This document shows, piece by piece, positions 56,249-64,000 of a stretch of DNA of 64,000 nt. The notes beneath the pieces are model-generated. The model did not search any database. It was given only the letters and a program-made list of their open reading frames with translations, and was not told the DNA's origin. Source of the stretch: an uncultured Pelagibacteraceae bacterium (lineage in GTDB: Bacteria; Pseudomonadota; Alphaproteobacteria; Pelagibacterales; Pelagibacteraceae); the NCBI GenBank assembly GCA_902598735.1, contig CACKCM010000005.1:23749-87748 (forward strand), in the 5' to 3' direction. The translations under genes were made by a program, and so were the position numbers. Position 1 is the first letter of the stretch. Each line of letters starts with the position of its first letter.

Positions 56249-57576
56249 TAAGCTACAATTTTTTCTAATAAATTTTGATTTTTATTCTTAATGCCAAATT
56301 TAATCATATTTTTTTTTCTTCTAAGCGTATAAATAAATATGTTATCATTAATTTTAGTACTTTTTAAACTTGGCCATAACTTTTCTGAATATCTATCTAT
56401 TAGTGGATTATCACAAATTTGTATTACGTTAAAACCTCTTTCCAGCGCCTCTATAATCGCACTAGAAGTTCCTATGAAAATTAAGTAATTTTTTTTCAAA
56501 AATAAATTTTTTTTTCTTTTTAGCCCATTAACCGAAACGTAAAATTTTTCTAAAATTATCTTATTTTTTTTTGATGAAATTGCGGCTGGGTGACTTTTGA
56601 TTTTAAATTTCGTAATATCTATTATATTTTTATGATATAGATTCACTAAATTTTTTATGACATTATCAATATTTTTTATAGATAAAGGAAGATAAATAAG
56701 ATTATTTATTTTAGTTTTTCTTTCAAAAAATCTAAATGATGGTAAAAATAAAATTTTTTTCTTGTTCCATCCAAGGTGTCTGGTAAAACAATGAATCTGA
56801 TCTTTTCCGTTGAGAATAATTTTTTGTGGGGAAGTTGATCTATAAATTAAATTTGCAGGCATGGACATAGGCGGGGAGTGAATATATCCAATTGTTTCTA
56901 CCCGTTTAAATTTTTTAGAAATAGTTTGGATTAATTTATTCTGAAAAGGTTGGCCCTCATAGGGAATAATAATTTTATTTATATTTTTATGAAAAAATTT
57001 TTTTGTTTCTTTGACAAATATATTTGAGAAAAAATTATTATTTGATATAGAAAACAGGTAAAGCTTTGGACTTGCAAATAAAGTAAAGATGTTACGAATT
57101 ATTAAATTTAATATAGGCAAAAAATTGAAACTTATTTTTTCAATTGGTTTAAATAAGACAATGTTATCTTTTAATTTTTTAGGAGTCTTTTTATCCATAT
57201 AAATTACTATCCAAAGTATATTTTTCAATTTATTTGATCTCACATTTAAATATCTATCGACAAAAGATCCGTCGCCCTTAAAATCTTTTTTTAAGGCCCA
57301 AGTCACAACTATATTTTTATATTCAGGTAAATTAACAGGAGCAAAAATCTTATGGTTAATATATCTCAAACTATATAAGACATCTTTTAATATAGTAGTA
57401 AAACTTTCGAAAATGTTTATTTTTTTTTTCATAAGAGAATTCAAAAAAAAAACACCTAATTCAGAGTTTGGGCTTAAATATAATTCCTGTAAATTTCCAT
57501 CATTTTCTTTTGTACTAAATTTTTTAATAAATTTTTTAACTTTATACAAAAGTTGAAATTGATCACTTGTATCCAT
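56248..57576 (-). CDS. Unclassified GT-B-like surface carbohydrate protein
   Basis: 442 residues, no family recognised with certainty. There are no signal peptide or clear membrane spans. The middle holds IIPYEGQPFQNKLI and VETIGYIHSPPMSMP, and the C-terminal half IKSHPAAIS and FIGTSSAIIEALERGFNVI. The last resembles the nucleotide-binding end of GT-B glycosyltransferases and of capsule transferases (G-T-S-S-x-I-x-E-A-L). A glycosyltransferase of the cluster is the most likely role. Between the radical SAM gene (five bases) and rfbF (one-base overlap). Confidence 0.6.
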   Translation of the reverse strand: MDTSDQFQLLYKVKKFIKKFSTKENDGNLQELYLSPNSELGVFFLNSLMKKKINIFESFTTILKDVLYSLRYINHKIFAPVNLPEYKNIVVTWALKKDFKGDGSFVDRYLNVRSNKLKNILWIVIYMDKKTPKKLKDNIVLFKPIEKISFNFLPILNLIIRNIFTLFASPKLYLFSISNNNFFSNIFVKETKKFFHKNINKIIIPYEGQPFQNKLIQTISKKFKRVETIGYIHSPPMSMPANLIYRSTSPQKIILNGKDQIHCFTRHLGWNKKKILFLPSFRFFERKTKINNLIYLPLSIKNIDNVIKNLVNLYHKNIIDITKFKIKSHPAAISSKKNKIILEKFYVSVNGLKRKKNLFLKKNYLIFIGTSSAIIEALERGFNVIQICDNPLIDRYSEKLWPSLKSTKINDNIFIYTLRRKKNMIKFGIKNKNQNLLEKIVA

Positions 57577-57581
57577 AAAAA

Positions 57582-58685
57582 TTAATATTTTGTAAGATTA
57601 AGAAAATTTACAATTTTTTTTAATTTTGGTGGCATCGAATTCCAAAAATTTCTAGCAAGTACTCCTCTTTTAGTTGGTTCTCCAAAACATTTTTTACAAG
57701 TTTCATGTTTTTCTAAATTTTTTGTTCTAAGATTATTAAGAAAAGTTTGACCTTTTTTTAAAATAATTTCTAAATCTTCCTCATTTACTTTTCCCAAAGA
57801 AATAGAATCATCATAAGCTAGACAGCATGGAACTACATTCCCATCCGCTAAAATTCCTAAAATTGTACTATCGCAATTAAAATTATCATTCAAAGGGTAA
57901 AATTTATTAATTCTTCTGCCATAAAAAAAAGGTTTAAGTTTAAGAGTTATATTGTCAAAAATTCTATAACCGTCTTGATTTGAATAATCACTATTAAAGA
58001 AATTTTTAGGATCATTTAATTCTTTTAGGGAGTCTTTGTACCTTTTATCAGAGATATCGTAAAAATATTTTAAAAATTTAGCAAACATTTCAACTGAGTC
58101 ACTCAAGTTCTTAGGCACTGATGGATCGCCCACTTGCACACCGAGAATTTTTTTTACGTAATAATTAATTTTTTTTTCATTAAAATTACATCCTAAATCT
58201 ATTGTAACATCTAAATGATTTAAATTTTTAACTCTATTACAAAAATCGATTACCCCCTTTACATATCTATCTAATTCTAGATTTAAACCTCTAGCATCTT
58301 TATGTTTTTTTGCATCTAAAACTTGTAGAGAAATTTTAATTTGCGTTCCATACTTTATTAAATTTTCTACATTATTTTCTTTATTTAATAACAAACCGTT
58401 AGTGATAAACAATACAGGAATACTTCTAGTCTTGCAGAAACTTAAAATATCAAAAATTCTTTTATCTAAAAGCGGCTCATTGAATTGTGAAAACGTAACA
58501 TGTTTAAAGCCTTGATCCTTAAAATCAACTCTATCTAAAATTTTATAAATATCTTTCAAATCTAGTTTAGAGATTTTGTCTTCCTTTAAAGGATAAGGAC
58601 AAAATGAGCAAGCCATGTTACAAGCTGCTGTGCTTTCAATTTGAAGAATATCAAAACCGTATTGAGAGAGTTTTATTTTGTTCAT
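57582..58685 (-). CDS. Radical SAM/SPASM-like protein
   Basis: Radical SAM motif C-x3-C-x2-C is at Cys22, Cys26 and Cys29 (AACNMACSFCPYP). The rest of the barrel follows (FSQFNEPLLDKRI, FITNGLLL). The C-terminal part has extra cysteines: FNCDSTI, GNVVPCCLAYDD and HETCKKCFGEP, as in SPASM domains that bind an auxiliary Fe-S cluster. 367 residues. It lies two bases after the DHQS-like gene, so it probably acts on a sugar or cyclitol of this pathway. Peptide modification is unlikely, as no small peptide gene is near. Confidence 0.82.
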   Translation of the reverse strand: MNKIKLSQYGFDILQIESTAACNMACSFCPYPLKEDKISKLDLKDIYKILDRVDFKDQGFKHVTFSQFNEPLLDKRIFDILSFCKTRSIPVLFITNGLLLNKENNVENLIKYGTQIKISLQVLDAKKHKDARGLNLELDRYVKGVIDFCNRVKNLNHLDVTIDLGCNFNEKKINYYVKKILGVQVGDPSVPKNLSDSVEMFAKFLKYFYDISDKRYKDSLKELNDPKNFFNSDYSNQDGYRIFDNITLKLKPFFYGRRINKFYPLNDNFNCDSTILGILADGNVVPCCLAYDDSISLGKVNEEDLEIILKKGQTFLNNLRTKNLEKHETCKKCFGEPTKRGVLARNFWNSMPPKLKKIVNFLNLTKY

Positions 58686-58687
58686 TT

Positions 58688-59803
58688 TTAATCGTATATT
58701 GTCTCTAAAATAGTTTCGTTCAAAAAATTAAAATCTTTAATTTCTTTAATTTGTGGATGATATAGTTTTTTTATAGAGATATATCTTGGATTCTTCCCTA
58801 CTCTTTTTTTATCTAAAAAAATATTTTTATAAATAGAATTATGTAATTTTTCTCTACTAAGTGGTACTCTTTTCAATAAAACTTTCGTTGGTAAATTATA
58901 TTTTTTTAAAAGATCCTCTATAGTATTAAAAATTTTATCTCTCTTTTTTTTCTCATAGAAAACTTCACATAACATTCCTATACCAACAGCTTCTCCATGT
59001 CTGATAAAGTCTTTTTTTGTTTTTAGTTCTATTGCCATTTCTATTGCATGAGCAAACGTATGGCCAAAGTTAAGAGAAAGCCTTCTATTTTTTTCGAAAA
59101 TATCATCTAAAAAAAATTTAATTTTAGTCTTTAATGACAAATAACACAATTTGAATAAGACATTGGTATTTCTAGAAACAATTTGATTATGTTTTTTTTT
59201 CAACAAACTAAGTATAGTTTTATTTCCAATAATCCCGCATTTAATTATTTCGGGTATTCCAGCTAAAAATTCTCTCTCAGGTAAGTTTTTAAGAACGTGT
59301 TCTAAAATAAATACAATCTTAGGATGATAATAAGTACCAACGGAATTAATAATCCCTTTATAGTTAATTGCTGTTTTGCCGCCTATAGAGCTATCAACTA
59401 TGGACGTCATTGTAGTAGGTATACAAATGTAATTTAACCCTCTTAAATATAAACTACTTGCTAGAGCAGACACATCTCCCAATACTCCTCCGCCGAAAGA
59501 AATCACTATTGATTTTTTGGTAAAATTATTAGCTAATAAAATATCTAAAATTTTAAATAATAATTTTTCATTTTTATTTAATTTTTCAGATACACATTCA
59601 ATTTTTATTATATTACAGCCAGATAATTTTAATTCATTAAATATTTTTTCAACTATTTTCTTATCGATTTTGCTATCAAAGAGAAATAAAACGTTCTTAT
59701 CTGTCTCAAAATTTGCGAGCACTTGTGACATTTTTTTTATATTATCATCTTTGCAAAAAAGGATTGAGTGTTTATTTTTGTTTATACTATACTCTAATTT
59801 CAT
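58688..59803 (-). CDS. 3-dehydroquinate synthase-like cyclase
   Basis: Sugar-phosphate cyclase of the DHQS superfamily (AroB, EEVS, DOIS). FGGGVLGDVSALASSLYLRG (103-122), IPTTMTSIVDSSIGGKTAIN and the zinc ligands Glu185 (AGIPEIIKCG), His248 (LNFGHTFAHAIE) and His269 (IRHGEAVGIGM) are intact. 371 residues, near AroB length. The segment before His248 reads DIFEKNRR where AroB has DE.E.G.R, so substrate may differ. It is inside the polysaccharide block, three bases from a KdsB-like gene and two from a radical SAM gene. A housekeeping AroB displaced here cannot be excluded. Confidence 0.85.
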   Translation of the reverse strand: MKLEYSINKNKHSILFCKDDNIKKMSQVLANFETDKNVLFLFDSKIDKKIVEKIFNELKLSGCNIIKIECVSEKLNKNEKLLFKILDILLANNFTKKSIVISFGGGVLGDVSALASSLYLRGLNYICIPTTMTSIVDSSIGGKTAINYKGIINSVGTYYHPKIVFILEHVLKNLPEREFLAGIPEIIKCGIIGNKTILSLLKKKHNQIVSRNTNVLFKLCYLSLKTKIKFFLDDIFEKNRRLSLNFGHTFAHAIEMAIELKTKKDFIRHGEAVGIGMLCEVFYEKKKRDKIFNTIEDLLKKYNLPTKVLLKRVPLSREKLHNSIYKNIFLDKKRVGKNPRYISIKKLYHPQIKEIKDFNFLNETILETIYD

Positions 59804-59806
59804 TTT

Positions 59807-60568
59807 TTATTTATATAATTTAAAATATTTATCCTTTTTAATTTTTGCTTTTGCTTTTGAGTAATCTTCAAAAACATCTACTGAAAAACTATCGCCCTCT
59901 AGGCTAATTGTTTTAATTTTCAAACCGATTTCAAGCGCTCTTAAAAGCTCAATATCTTCAACTTTTTCATTAGCTCCAAATTTATGTTTTCCATATTCGA
60001 TTAAAGATTTTGGTTTAAAAGATATTATTGAAAGATGTTTTTTAAAATGTGAATTTTTTTCCTTAAATTCATAAGGAATGTTTGATCTAGAAAGATACAT
60101 TACCTCATTTTTTTTATTAGAGACTATTTTTATTATATTAGTATTGTTTGTGGGTTTTACTTTTAAATTAGGTAAAATAATATCTGCATCTAAGTTTTTC
60201 TCATGATAGTTAACTACTTTATCAATATGATTAGGGCTCAAAAGGGGTTCATCACCCTGAACATCTACTACAAACTTATATTTTTCGTTATTTTTAATTT
60301 TTTTAAAAGCCTCACAAATTCTTTCAGTTCCATTATTATGATGTTTCGAGGTCATTAATACTTTTGCACCAAATTTTTTTGCAACATTAAAAATTTCTTT
60401 ATCATCACAACAAATGTAAGTTTCATCAATTTTTTTTGACAATATTGTTCTTCTATATACATGAATTATTAGAGGTAATTTATTAATAGGTAATAAAGCT
60501 TTTGCGGGTAATCTTCTAGAATTAAGTCGTGTGGGAATTAAAGCAAGCACAGAGTTTTTTTTTTTCAT
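59807..60568 (-). CDS. KdsB-like CMP-sugar acid cytidylyltransferase
   Basis: GT-A nucleotidyltransferase resembling 3-deoxy-manno-octulosonate cytidylyltransferase. LIPTRLNSRRLPAKALLPI, YICCDDKEIF, VLMTSKHHNNGTERI and VDVQGDEPLLSP match KdsB in order. ATG 60568 is chosen; a TTG 12 bases upstream is less likely, since ATG overlaps the SDR stop as ATGA. About 253 residues. The activated acid may be Kdo or, given the DHQS-like neighbour, another ulosonic or carbocyclic acid. No kdsA is present in this window. Confidence 0.85.
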   Translation of the reverse strand: MKKKNSVLALIPTRLNSRRLPAKALLPINKLPLIIHVYRRTILSKKIDETYICCDDKEIFNVAKKFGAKVLMTSKHHNNGTERICEAFKKIKNNEKYKFVVDVQGDEPLLSPNHIDKVVNYHEKNLDADIILPNLKVKPTNNTNIIKIVSNKKNEVMYLSRSNIPYEFKEKNSHFKKHLSIISFKPKSLIEYGKHKFGANEKVEDIELLRALEIGLKIKTISLEGDSFSVDVFEDYSKAKAKIKKDKYFKLYK

Positions 60569-61302
60569 GATTTTAACCAACCTCCATCAATATTAATTGT
60601 TTCACCAGTTATATAACTTGAATTGTCAGATAGTAAAAATGCTACAGTTGAGGCTATCTCAGTTGATTCACCCCATCTCTTAAGTGGGATTTTTGAGATT
60701 GTCCAATTGTATAGTTTTTTTTTTGATTTGAATTTTTTAAAATACGAGGTTTTAGTAAAACCAGGATTTACCAAATTAGCTCTTAAATTTTTGTTAGCGA
60801 ATTCTAATGCAAAACATTGAGTCAAACTTTTAAGAGCACCTTTAGTTGAACTATATCCGCTTAATTCAACAAAACCTGTTTCTCCTACTATAGAACCAAT
60901 ATTTACTATAGAAGCTTTAATTCTTCTTTTTATACAATAGTTGGCATAAAGTTTTAATATTTCAAAAATAGAAAAAAAATTTATATCAAATATTTCTTTT
61001 ATTTTTTTTTTTGTAATTTTCTGAAATTCTAATCTTTGTCTTATGCCAGCATTGTTAACAAGACCATTTATTAAACGTTTGTCTTTTAATGATTGTTTAA
61101 GTATTTTTTTTATAAGGTTTAAATTCCTAACATCTCCAACAAATATTTTTAGGTTTTTAGTATTTCTAAATTTTTTTAAATCAGATTTTGACCGAGTAAT
61201 TCCATAAACATAAGCACCGGCCCTAACAAATTGTTTCGTCATCTGCTCCCCGAGTCCTTTACCAACACCAGATATTAAAATATTTTTTCTATTTAAATTC
61301 AT
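60565..61302 (-). CDS. Short-chain dehydrogenase/reductase
   Basis: FabG-like classical SDR. SGVGKGLGEQ (11-20) is the nucleotide loop, GLVNNAGIRQR the NNAG, with Ser137 (NIGSIVG), Tyr150 and Lys154 (GYSSTKGALK) the catalytic set; ITGETINIDGGW ends it. 245 residues. The start is preceded by a 77-base gap holding two hairpins, so it probably begins a new transcription unit that runs SDR-kdsB-like-DHQS-like-radical SAM-rfbFG-GT2. Substrate unknown; reduction of a keto group in the cyclitol or ulosonic acid is inferred. Confidence 0.9.
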   Translation of the reverse strand: MNLNRKNILISGVGKGLGEQMTKQFVRAGAYVYGITRSKSDLKKFRNTKNLKIFVGDVRNLNLIKKILKQSLKDKRLINGLVNNAGIRQRLEFQKITKKKIKEIFDINFFSIFEILKLYANYCIKRRIKASIVNIGSIVGETGFVELSGYSSTKGALKSLTQCFALEFANKNLRANLVNPGFTKTSYFKKFKSKKKLYNWTISKIPLKRWGESTEIASTVAFLLSDNSSYITGETINIDGGWLKS

Positions 61303-61315
61303 TTTACTGATTTGC

Positions 61316-61335
61316 TTATGATACTTTTATCATAA
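61316..61335 (-). other. Short perfect hairpin upstream of the SDR gene
   Basis: TTATGATA-AAAG-TATCATAA on the minus strand: eight paired bases around four. It lies 14 bases before the SDR ATG and could be an operator, a hairpin in the leader or chance in A/T-rich DNA. Confidence 0.35.
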
Positions 61336-61351
61336 TTAGACAATTTTATGT

Positions 61352-61381
61352 AAGTTTAAAACCTTATTTAGTTTTGAACTT
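61352..61381 (-). terminator. Weak hairpin after the APS-kinase-like gene
   Basis: Eleven pairs (one G-T): AAGTTCAAAAC, loop of eight, GTTTTAAACTT. It overlaps the stop codon of the P-loop gene and has no T-run after it, so it is a poor intrinsic terminator; it may still stabilise the 3' end. Confidence 0.35.
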
Positions 61382-61805
61382 ATTCTTTTGATAATTTAAT
61401 TATTATTTGCTCTGACCAATAATCAGCATTTTTTGATGTCACTTTTAAAAAAAAGTTTTTTGGAGGTTCAAATATCTTATTAGTATCTTCAAATCTTCCT
61501 TGCTTAATTGTATCTACCCAGATCACATAATGCGCGTTAAAATCATCCCTTGTTTTATCCGTTGGACAAACAAAATCCGTAATTACATTTTTTCCTGTTG
61601 AGATTTCCTTGTCTGATAAATCTCTCATTCTTTTTGCTTGTCTGATTCTACCCTCTTTAGAAAAATCCCAGTCATTATATCTTTTTCTTATTTCGTCCGC
61701 ATTAATCCTGACTGATGGAATTTTCGTTGCTAGTTTATCCGCTAATGTCGTTTTACCAGCGCCAGGTAATCCCATAACTAAAAATTTTTTTGATTTAATA
61801 TTCAT
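61380..61805 (-). CDS. APS-kinase-like P-loop kinase
   Basis: Small nucleotide kinase. MGLPGAGKTTLADKLA contains Walker A (GLPGAGKT, 12-19), then INADEIRKRYNDWDFSKEGR and DFVCPTDKTRDDF in the region where APS kinases (CysC) bind substrate, and VIWVDTI. At 141 residues it is shorter than CysC (~200), and the usual CysC motifs after that point are not clear. It follows the LIC12162-type transferase. It may phosphorylate a sugar or supply PAPS for sulfation; neither is shown. Confidence 0.75.
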   Translation of the reverse strand: MNIKSKKFLVMGLPGAGKTTLADKLATKIPSVRINADEIRKRYNDWDFSKEGRIRQAKRMRDLSDKEISTGKNVITDFVCPTDKTRDDFNAHYVIWVDTIKQGRFEDTNKIFEPPKNFFLKVTSKNADYWSEQIIIKLSKE

Positions 61806-61811
61806 TGTTTA

Positions 61812-63578
61812 TTAATTAATTATAATTTTTTTTATTTCCTCACTAATATTGTTGGTCGTATTAGCGTAGTTGGTAATAAATTTGTTGATAGCTTTTTGTG
61901 TTTTATTATCATTCCACCAATCATCAATATTTTCATTCCATAATTTATTAACGAATTTCGCAGCAAGTTTTGCATCATAAAATAAAATTTTATTTTTCAC
62001 TAAATTCTTTATAAAGGGTTTTGCTTCATTTTTAAATGGATTATCATTTTTTTTTAAAATTAATATTGTAGGTAAATTAGATGATATTGTTTCTAAAAAT
62101 GGTGTAGAATTATAAGTATGAACAATTAACTTTGAATTATTGCAAGCTTTTGAGAAAGATTGAGTATTACTAAATTCAAAATTTTTTTTAAGGTTTTCGG
62201 AAAAATTATTTTTCTCTTTTGATGAAGGAGGCATTCTTAAAATAGTATTTTCCTTAATAGATTTATCCAAGTTGTTAAGAAAACCTGTTACATTTGAAAT
62301 ATAGTTACTATATATCTCTGTTCCAAATGAAGAGTCAGTTGAAATAAAATATCTGGTCCTATTATTTAAAACCATTAATAAATTCTTTTTAACTCTATTC
62401 TCTCTCTTAATATTTTTAAAAATAAAAAATCTTTTAATATTTTTGTTAATCTTATTTTTCCAGCCCCAACTCAAATAAATATCAGCTACAGATATTTCGA
62501 ATTTTTCAGCCCAGTTGTACTTAGATAATCCATAAGTACCCCCATGCTGACTGTAAATAAATTTGGTTTTTTTGTTTTTAATTAACTTTGCAATGAAGAA
62601 CATAACTTTTGTCTGAAACCATAAGGCAGTTGATATGAAAACCACTTTTGGTTTTGTTGGGAGATTAGCTTTTTTTTCGTAAAGGTTAAAATCTTTATAA
62701 TTTTCTAAAAATAACGTCGGCAAAAAGTCACAAATCGAATTAAAACAAATATTATCAAATTTATTTCTAAATTTAATTTTTTTTCTGAAACTCTCTCTTA
62801 ATTTGTCATTTATTTTACGATTAATTTTTTCTTTAATCTGAGCTCTTATCATTGGTAATTGTCTCAATTTAAAAGCAAGGTTAAATTGATCTTTAAGTCT
62901 AAAGTTATTGCCGTAAATAAAAAATTTATATTTTTTCCGATTAAATAGATTAAGTATATAAATCAAAAAATTTATAAACTTACTAAATTTTTGACCAGTA
63001 TATTTTTTTTTTAATTTTTCTGAATATTTTATAAATTGATAATTTTTTTGATTTTTTTTAATAATTATTTTTTTTTCATCTAGAAATTGTTGAGCAATTT
63101 TTTGATATAGAAACTGATTCCAATAATCCTCTTGGGCAAAATCTACAAATTCTCTTGCATCATAAGGAACAAATAATCTTTTATCCAAATCTAAAAATAA
63201 ACATTTATCAATCTTTTTATTTTGGAATGTTTTATCAATGTTTGAAAATCTCTCAAAAAATATGAATATGAACATTGATAACCATGGTCCTAAAATAATT
63301 CTCCATGTTTTATAATCGTGGTTAACATTGTGAACTTTATTAAGTTCTTTTGAAAAAAATTTTAATATTGTTTCAAAAAGAGATGAGAGTTTACGAAAAT
63401 CCTGACCAAAAATCTTCTTATTCTTCCATCTCGGTGAGTTTAAATAAAAATTCTCATATTCATTTTGTTTTCCATTAAGATCTAATATTGCTGACTCAGA
63501 AACAATTGAAATAGTGCTCTTAAGGTTTGCTGGCCAGGTTTCTAGCAATGGGGTAAATATTAAATAATTTTTTTTCAA
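61812..63578 (-). CDS. LIC12162-family putative transferase
   Basis: 588 residues, recognised from the TIGR04331 (LIC12162) pattern: FTPLLETWPAN at the N-terminus, SPRWKNKKIFGQDFRKLS, LNKVHNVNHDYKTWRIILGPWL, and, far on, IYSQHGGTYG and FISTDSSFGTEIYSNYISN. These proteins occur in surface-polysaccharide clusters and are thought to be transferases; the donor is unknown. The C-terminal part (LIVHTYNSTPFLETISSNLPT) again resembles a GT-B nucleotide end. It precedes the P-loop kinase by six bases. Confidence 0.8.
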   Translation of the reverse strand: MKKNYLIFTPLLETWPANLKSTISIVSESAILDLNGKQNEYENFYLNSPRWKNKKIFGQDFRKLSSLFETILKFFSKELNKVHNVNHDYKTWRIILGPWLSMFIFIFFERFSNIDKTFQNKKIDKCLFLDLDKRLFVPYDAREFVDFAQEDYWNQFLYQKIAQQFLDEKKIIIKKNQKNYQFIKYSEKLKKKYTGQKFSKFINFLIYILNLFNRKKYKFFIYGNNFRLKDQFNLAFKLRQLPMIRAQIKEKINRKINDKLRESFRKKIKFRNKFDNICFNSICDFLPTLFLENYKDFNLYEKKANLPTKPKVVFISTALWFQTKVMFFIAKLIKNKKTKFIYSQHGGTYGLSKYNWAEKFEISVADIYLSWGWKNKINKNIKRFFIFKNIKRENRVKKNLLMVLNNRTRYFISTDSSFGTEIYSNYISNVTGFLNNLDKSIKENTILRMPPSSKEKNNFSENLKKNFEFSNTQSFSKACNNSKLIVHTYNSTPFLETISSNLPTILILKKNDNPFKNEAKPFIKNLVKNKILFYDAKLAAKFVNKLWNENIDDWWNDNKTQKAINKFITNYANTTNNISEEIKKIIIN

Positions 63579-63583
63579 TTTAG

Positions 63584-64000
63584 CTATATAGAAAAAATTC
63601 CAAAAATTGTGTATTTTCCACTTGGTTCTTTGATACTCTTTAAAAATTTTGTTTTTAGATTAATTTTATTAGTCAAATAATTAAGTGAATTTTTAGAAAA
63701 AACATGCAAGTGATCAATATGAAATTCTTCCCTATCTTTTCCATATAAAGATGCCCTTTCGTCTGGAACCTCTATATAAATTAAACCTTTTTTTTTCAGT
63801 ATTTTCTTAATTTTGATGAGCATTTTTTTTGGACTCGCGACATGTTCTATTACTTTATTTAGAGTAATAAGATTATATCTTTTTTTAATTCTCAATTTAA
63901 AGAAATCTCCGTGCAAAGTCTGTATTTTCAAGTTTTTTCTAATATGTAAGCAACTTTTTTTGTCTGGATCTAAGGCAGTCACATCATAATTTTTTTTACT
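63584..64000 (-). CDS. Class I SAM-dependent methyltransferase (5' end beyond window)
   Basis: The frame is open to the edge: codons from 64000 read SKKNYDVTALDPDKKSC, the motif I/II acidic loop of a Rossmann methyltransferase. NLITLNKVIEHVASPKKML and YIEVPDE are the following motifs, as in the ubiquinone/sugar methyltransferase group with HIDHLHVFS. The glycine-rich SAM loop lies outside. 139 codons (with stop) are visible. Five bases before the LIC12162 gene. The acceptor is probably a sugar, from context only. Confidence 0.85.
   Translation of the reverse strand, partial: SKKNYDVTALDPDKKSCLHIRKNLKIQTLHGDFFKLRIKKRYNLITLNKVIEHVASPKKMLIKIKKILKKKGLIYIEVPDERASLYGKDREEFHIDHLHVFSKNSLNYLTNKINLKTKFLKSIKEPSGKYTIFGIFSI

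Noticed and set aside
59517..59864. 115-codon plus-strand frame
   Set aside because: Antisense across the boundary of the DHQS-like and KdsB-like genes; no family features.

Overview
The window reads as a chromosome segment from a SAR11-clade marine alphaproteobacterium (Pelagibacter-like). The support is the very AT-rich sequence with many A/T runs, near-absent intergenic DNA with frequent gene overlaps, alphaproteobacterial gene orders (yebC-ruvC-tol-pal-tilS-ftsH; xseB-ispA-dxs; zauP-zapA; rpmE-trcR), an alphaproteobacterial-type initiator tRNA, and a lone 5S rRNA gene with no 16S or 23S beside it. It is abutted on one side by housekeeping genes and on the other by surface-polysaccharide genes. 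From general knowledge, this matches the boundary of hypervariable region 2 in SAR11 genomes, which lies between 23S and 5S. No mobile element, CRISPR array or phage gene was seen.

Bases 1-22,500 are core metabolism in short blocks of alternating strand: dihydroorotase (cut by the window edge), ygfZ, tRNA-Leu, nadA and a frameshifted nadC, then sppA-glyQ-glyS-ppdK, ispB, pdxH, aroC, xseB-ispA-dxs, sua5, an ABC-2 exporter, a small accessory pair (2OG-Fe(II) oxygenase-like plus family-17 glycosyltransferase), tRNA-Arg, rluD and rpoH.

Bases 22,500-38,221 are a long, almost gapless minus-strand run. In transcription order it holds zauP-zapA, 5-FCL, ymdB-like, yebC, a RuvC-like resolvase, tolQRAB, pal, a terminator hairpin, cpoB, tilS, ftsH, folP, glmM, thiD and purA. 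It covers cell division, envelope integrity, folate, amino sugar and purine synthesis. ruvA, ruvB and ybgC are absent from their usual place.

Bases 38,279-47,693 run on the plus strand: tkt, pgk, fba, thiE, efp, suhB, rpmE, trcR, rpsU (apparent ATT start), a cold-shock gene, initiator tRNA-fMet and typA. The typA start codon lies two bases after the tRNA CCA end. Bases 47,690-51,580 are a minus-strand series headed by 5S rRNA: 5S, rpmJ, a 36-residue cytochrome oxidase subunit IV-like peptide, split proton-translocating transhydrogenase (three genes) and a transaldolase-family enzyme.

From 51,724 to the end everything is minus strand and concerns cell-surface carbohydrate: a methyltransferase (cut by the edge), a LIC12162-family transferase, an APS-kinase-like P-loop protein, SDR, KdsB-like cytidylyltransferase, dehydroquinate-synthase-like cyclase, radical SAM protein, an unclassified GT-B-like protein, rfbF, rfbG, a GT2, tRNA-Val and asnB. 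The SDR/KdsB-like/DHQS-like/radical SAM block is the most promising candidate for an undescribed pathway, possibly a CMP-activated carbocyclic acid. That product is inference only. No stretch over 300 bases lacks a gene.
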